A DNA stretch of 64,000 nt from Variovorax sp. PBL-H6. Lineage in GTDB: Bacteria; Pseudomonadota; Gammaproteobacteria; Burkholderiales; Burkholderiaceae_C. Shown here one piece after another: positions 60,681 through 64,000 of this stretch (the stretch's first letter is position 1; each line of letters begins with the position of its first letter). The stretch covers positions 620,001-684,000 of the forward strand of contig NZ_LR594659.1 in the NCBI RefSeq assembly GCF_901827155.1, written 5' to 3'. The notes below the pieces were generated by a model that saw nothing but the letters and a program-made list of their open reading frames with translations, had not been told where the DNA came from and ran no database searches. The translations under genes and the position numbers were made by a program.

Positions 60681-61703
60681 TCACGCGTAAAGCGGTTCCT
60701 CCGCCATCGCCTCGCACTGGTCCTGCAGCATCTGGATCTGCTCCTTCCAGTAGTCGCTCGTGCCGAACCAGGGAAAGTTGATCGGAAAGATCGGGTCTTG
60801 CCAGCGCCGCGCGAGCCAGGCGCTGTAGTGGATCTGGCGCAGGGTTCGCAACGGTTCGATCAGCGCCAGCTCGCGGCGGTCGAAGGAGCGGAACTGCTCG
60901 TAGCCCTCGAGCAGGCCGCTGAGCTGCGCCGTGCGTTGGGCGCGGTCACCCGACAGGAGCATCCAGAGGTCCTGCACCGCGAAGCCGGTGCGGGCGTCGT
61001 CAAGGTCGACGAAATGGGGGCCGCCATCCGGGCGATCGGTCGGGGTCCAGAGGATGTTGCCGGGGTGCACGTCGCCGTGAAGGCGCAGCTTCTGCATCTC
61101 GGTGTAGGTGTCTGCACCCAGCGCGGTGACTGCAATCATCTCGAACGCCTCGGTGCACGCCTTCTCCCAGTCGCGCTGCACGTCCAGCGGGATCATCTGG
61201 TGCTCCAGCAGCCAGTCGCGCGACGCGAGGCCGAAGGTCTGCAGGTCGAGCGAAGGCCGTTCGACGAAGGGCCGCGCCGCGCCCACGGTGTGGATGCGCG
61301 CGAGGAAGCGGCCCACCCATTCGAGCACCTCGAAGTCGTCCAGCTCCGGCCGGCGTCCGCCGCGGTAGGGACTCACGCTGAAGGCGAAGCCGCCGTGATG
61401 GTGGAGCGTGCCACCTTCCACTGCGAGCGGCGCGATTGCCGGGATCTCGGCCGTGGCCAGCTCGGCGGAAAAGCGGTGTTCCTCGGCGATCTGGGCATCG
61501 CTCCAGCGGCCCGGCCGGTAGAACTTGAGCACCACCGCGCGGCCATCTTCCAGGTAGGCCTGGTACACGCGGTTTTCGTAGGAGTTCAGCGCCATCAGGC
61601 GGCCGTCGCCATAGAGGCCCAGCCCGGCGAGCGCGTCCAGCACCACTTCGGGCCTGAGCGATTCGTAGGGATGGGTGCTGGCCGATTGCTCTGCGGATGT
61701 CAT
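60681..61703 (-). CDS. srkA: Stress-response serine/threonine kinase SrkA-like (YihE)
   Basis: 340 residues. Aminoglycoside-phosphotransferase-type kinase fold: ALNSYENRVYQAYLEDG as the P-loop-like segment, VVLKFYRPGRWS with the ATP-binding Lys, catalytic LHGDVHPGNILW and metal-binding VDLDDARTG. YihE-type kinases counter stress-induced death; the family assignment rests on the full-length match of these blocks. The start at MTSAEQSAS is chosen over an upstream frame extension of low-complexity Arg/Cys. Confidence 0.9.
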   Translation of the reverse strand: MTSAEQSASTHPYESLRPEVVLDALAGLGLYGDGRLMALNSYENRVYQAYLEDGRAVVLKFYRPGRWSDAQIAEEHRFSAELATAEIPAIAPLAVEGGTLHHHGGFAFSVSPYRGGRRPELDDFEVLEWVGRFLARIHTVGAARPFVERPSLDLQTFGLASRDWLLEHQMIPLDVQRDWEKACTEAFEMIAVTALGADTYTEMQKLRLHGDVHPGNILWTPTDRPDGGPHFVDLDDARTGFAVQDLWMLLSGDRAQRTAQLSGLLEGYEQFRSFDRRELALIEPLRTLRQIHYSAWLARRWQDPIFPINFPWFGTSDYWKEQIQMLQDQCEAMAEEPLYA

Positions 61704-61716
61704 CCGCGCATTGTCG

Positions 61717-62826
61717 CTACCTCGAGAGCGACAGCACATGTCCGATGCGCGGATCGCTCCTGCCGGACAGCACCTGCACATACGCGGCCTGCACCGCCGC
61801 CGCGCCATCGTGGTGCTCGGCCGCCAGCCAGGGCGCCACCGGCTGCGCCACGGTCGCGAGGAAGCCCTGCCAAGCCTTCACCATTCGCTGGCTGAAGCCC
61901 TCGGCACCCCATTCCCCGGTGCGCTTCCTGATTTGAGCCGGCGCGAAGAAGAAGGTGGCGCGCGGGCCGGGCAGCTCCTTGGCACTGCCGGCCGGCGCGA
62001 GCTGCTCCACGTGTGTGCCGCCGATCACGCAGTCGTGGCGCAGTTGCGAGAAGCGCGTGTGGATCGCCCGCCGCAGCTCGCCGTTGCCGGCGAAGTCCAC
62101 GTACACGCAAGGGACATCCGCTGCGACCTGGTCGAGCTCCTCGTAGGCCAGCACACGGTCGTAGCAGCCCAGGCTCTCGCAGAAGGCCTTGTTGGCGGCC
62201 GAGGTCAGGCCGACCACCTCGATGCCGGGCCGCTGGTGCATCTGGAAGGCAGTGCCATAGGCCGTCTTGCTCGAGGCGCTGGAGAGCAGTGCAATGCCCG
62301 GCCGCGCGCCGAAGAAGTCGTTGTCGTCGAAGAAGTCGTCGATCAGCCACGAGGTGATGAAAAGCGGGCGCAGCAAGGCCTGCAAGTCCTCCGTCCCCGC
62401 GGTGTAGAGCGGATCGCCGGCGCAGCGAAGGTACTGGTTGTAGACCGCCGGGAGTGCGGTTCGATGCGCCGTGCCGTCGGTGAAGCGCGCGGGCGAGAGC
62501 CGTTCGGGCGAAAGCACCAGGCTCGAGGCCATCGGCACATAGCCGTAGAGCCGCTCACCCACTGCCACGCCTGGATGGAGCGATTGCACCACCGAGCCGA
62601 AGCCCCAGACCGGGATGCAGCCCCAGCCTTCTTCCCCGGTCGGGAAGAACTGCCAATAGTTCATCGAGTCGCCGAAGGCAGCGTAGGTGATGTTGTTGGA
62701 CGTCAGGGCGAAGCGGTCGATTCGCAGCCGGACCTGGCCCTCGGCCAGCGCTGCGTCCTCGGTCGTGTGCACCCGCGTGGAAGGAAGGTCGTCCTTGCGG
62801 ACCAGCAGCTGCGTCGTGGTGCTCAT
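61717..62826 (-). CDS. DUF2855 family protein
   Basis: 369 residues from MSTTTQLLVRKDDLPSTRVH. The order of motifs (EGQVRLRIDRFALTSNNITYA, YWQFFPTGEEGWGCIPVWGF, LSSASSKTAYGTAF) is that of DUF2855, a family with a medium-chain dehydrogenase-like fold but without the zinc ligands. A role in NAD(P)H-dependent reduction is likely but unproven. It lies 13 bases upstream of the kinase gene, probably one transcript. Confidence 0.88.
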   Translation of the reverse strand: MSTTTQLLVRKDDLPSTRVHTTEDAALAEGQVRLRIDRFALTSNNITYAAFGDSMNYWQFFPTGEEGWGCIPVWGFGSVVQSLHPGVAVGERLYGYVPMASSLVLSPERLSPARFTDGTAHRTALPAVYNQYLRCAGDPLYTAGTEDLQALLRPLFITSWLIDDFFDDNDFFGARPGIALLSSASSKTAYGTAFQMHQRPGIEVVGLTSAANKAFCESLGCYDRVLAYEELDQVAADVPCVYVDFAGNGELRRAIHTRFSQLRHDCVIGGTHVEQLAPAGSAKELPGPRATFFFAPAQIRKRTGEWGAEGFSQRMVKAWQGFLATVAQPVAPWLAAEHHDGAAAVQAAYVQVLSGRSDPRIGHVLSLSR

Positions 62827-62869
62827 GAACGGCACCATAGCGCGAAGCCGCGTCCGGCGCATGAAGAAA

Positions 62870-62907
62870 GCCCGCCGCCACGTCACCTGCGTGACGTGGC
62901 GGCGGGC
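62870..62907 (-). terminator. Strong intrinsic terminator downstream of ohr
   Basis: A perfect 17-bp stem, GCCCGCCGCCACGTCAC with GTGACGTGGCGGCGGGC, around a CTGC loop. On the minus strand it is followed by CTTTCTTC. It lies 20 bases after the ohr stop and separates it from the DUF2855 gene. Confidence 0.88.
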
Positions 62908-62927
62908 CGTGCGTGCCTGAACCGCTG

Positions 62928-63356
62928 TCAGGCGATCGCGAGCTCGACCTCGATGTTGCCGCGCGTGGCGTTCGAGTACGGGCACACCTGGTGGGCGGTG
63001 TCGACCAGCAGCTTCTTCTGCGCGTCGTCCAGTCCCGGCAGCGTGATCGCCAGCTTGACCGCGATGCCGTAGGCCTTGCCGCCGTCCGTCGGGCCGAGGG
63101 AGACGCTCGCGTCGATCGCGACGTCTTCCGGCACCTTGACATTGATCTTCGGCGCCACGGCCTTCATCGCACCGATGAAGCAGGCCGAGTAGCCGATCGC
63201 GAACAGCTGCTCGGGGTTGGTGCCGGCCTTGCCGGAGCCAGGCGGGTTGAGCTTGACCTCCAGCGCGTTGTCGCTGGATTGGCCGGCGCCGCCGTCGCGG
63301 CCGCCGGTGGTGTGGGACTGGGCGGTGTACAGGACCTTGTCGAGCTGCTTGACCAT
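62928..63356 (-). CDS. ohr: Organic hydroperoxide resistance protein
   Basis: 142 residues of the Ohr/OsmC family, which reduce lipid and organic hydroperoxides with lipoyl-thiol help. Both active cysteines are present in their usual contexts (FAIGYSACFIGAM near residue 59 and HQVCPYSNATRGN near 124), with the Arg/Glu partners in GGRDG and NPEQL. AAGGAA precedes the ATG. It lies 71 bases downstream of ohrR, same strand. Confidence 0.96.
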   Translation of the reverse strand: MVKQLDKVLYTAQSHTTGGRDGGAGQSSDNALEVKLNPPGSGKAGTNPEQLFAIGYSACFIGAMKAVAPKINVKVPEDVAIDASVSLGPTDGGKAYGIAVKLAITLPGLDDAQKKLLVDTAHQVCPYSNATRGNIEVELAIA

Positions 63357-63427
63357 GGGTTGATTCCTTCAGGTTGGGGGTGGGAAAAGGTGCTTCGATG
63401 CCGAAGCGGTTGGGAACGGTAAAGAGC

Positions 63428-63883
63428 CTAGGCCGCCGCCTTCACGCGGTCGCGCAGCTGCTGAAGCTGGTGCGTGAGCGCCACCAGCTCGTCGATGGAG
63501 CACTGGCTGGCGGCCATCAGGCAGGCCGGAACGGAAGCCGCACGCGCCTTGAGGCGGCGCCCGGCGGTGGTGAGGCTGACGTGCACGCGCCGCTCGTCGG
63601 TCGCGTCGCGGATGCGTGCCACCAGGCCATTGGCTTCGAGGCGCTTGAGCAGCGGCGTCAGCGTGCCCGAGTCGAGCGACAGACGCTCGCCCAGCTCGGA
63701 GACCATCAGGCCGTCACGCTCCCACAACACCAGCATGACGAGGTACTGGGGATAGGTGAGCTTGAGCTTCTCGAGCAGCGGCTTGTACAGCTTGGTCATT
63801 GCCAGCGAGGCGGAATAGACCGCGAAGCACAGCTGGTTGTCGAGCTGGAGCATCTCGTCGGCGGTAGGAGCTCTGGAGGGCAT
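63428..63883 (-). CDS. ohrR: OhrR-type MarR regulator
   Basis: 151 residues. The redox-sensing Cys is present near residue 19 in DNQLCFAVYSAS, with the conserved tyrosines of the sensor pocket (LTYPQYLVMLVLW). The winged helix follows: VSELGERLSLDSGTLTPLLKRLEANGLV and DERRVHVSLT. Peroxide oxidation of the Cys would release it from DNA and induce ohr. Extra cysteines (VPACLMAASQC) lie near the C-terminus, where two-Cys OhrRs form their disulphide. Confidence 0.94.
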   Translation of the reverse strand: MPSRAPTADEMLQLDNQLCFAVYSASLAMTKLYKPLLEKLKLTYPQYLVMLVLWERDGLMVSELGERLSLDSGTLTPLLKRLEANGLVARIRDATDERRVHVSLTTAGRRLKARAASVPACLMAASQCSIDELVALTHQLQQLRDRVKAAA

Positions 63884-63896
63884 GAGGCGAATTGTA

Positions 63897-63917
63897 GTGC
63901 TCTATTAAATAGTGCGC
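63897..63917. promoter_or_regulatory. OhrR-like operator upstream of ohrR
   Basis: GTGCTCTATT and AATAGTGCGC form a dyad around a central A with 8 of 10 arm positions matching. It begins 14 bases before the ohrR ATG, in an AT-rich promoter-like stretch, and suits autorepression by OhrR. A similar dyad is not visible in the ohrR-ohr gap, so ohr may be transcribed from this promoter. Confidence 0.6.
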
Positions 63918-64000
63918 AATCTAATCGGGTACTTCGATTTTGGGAGGGCCGTCCGGTCCCGATACTCTCCGGCAGAGGGCAGACATCAGCGTCCGCTGAA

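Overview
The window looks like a chromosomal segment of a high-GC betaproteobacterium of the Burkholderiales, most likely Comamonadaceae (Variovorax-like). The reasons are the alpha-operon ribosomal order with rpoA, three Bug-type solute receptors, the dense aromatic-acid CoA-ligase content, a DUF6502/DUF5666 pair and an interspersed C5-G5 repeat family. The family-level placement is an inference from gene content and style, not from a search.

Layout. 52-3513: end of the large ribosomal-protein cluster (rpmJ, rpsM, rpsK, rpsD, rpoA, rplQ), an initiator tRNA and a terminator. 3858-10793: a compact minus-strand operon for aerobic CoA-dependent 2-aminobenzoate (anthranilate) breakdown, made of a monooxygenase/OYE fusion, a MarR regulator, an enoyl-CoA hydratase, an acyl-CoA dehydrogenase, an aryl-CoA ligase and a RidA-like protein, with a MarR-type operator on its promoter. 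10858-17547: CFA synthase, DUF1840, a Bug receptor, a LysR/SDR divergent pair and an orphan E1 alpha/beta dehydrogenase pair. 17681-25801: less conserved material, with two zinc-ribbon membrane proteins, a frameshifted small gene, the DUF6502/DUF5666 pair, an ABC-ATPase relic, a second Bug receptor, a DJ-1/PfpI protein and ChrA. 25979-35248: a seven-gene Liv-type ABC transporter operon with an acyl-CoA ligase at each end, divergent from a Crp/Fnr regulator across an 18-bp palindrome. 35253-37749: an SRAP-like protein lacking its catalytic residues, an SDR and a third Bug receptor. 38595-47056: complete kdpFABCDE with an extra 34-codon membrane ORF in front, a KdpE-like site upstream and a tandem repeat insertion between kdpF and kdpA. 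47074-50866: a truncated DUF4242 relic, an RluF-type pseudouridine synthase, a QseBC-like two-component system and two small unknown proteins.

50915-57030 is the most unusual part. It holds a minus-strand, translationally coupled cassette of five exported proteins, one periplasmic chaperone-like protein and a 704-residue outer-membrane barrel with a C-terminal SdrD/Cna-B-like domain. Three of the exported proteins share an LFLQ-G-GT core and a fourth has a related N-terminus. The logic is that of chaperone-usher surface fibre assembly, but I do not recognise the subunits or the barrel as one of the named fimbrial types.

57289-63917: htpG with an unusual insertion of about 53 residues, a cytochrome P450, an SrkA-type kinase, a DUF2855 protein, and the ohr/ohrR peroxide-defence pair with a strong terminator and an operator-like dyad. 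Most operon junctions in the window are 1-4 bp overlaps, so much of the expression is probably translationally coupled.
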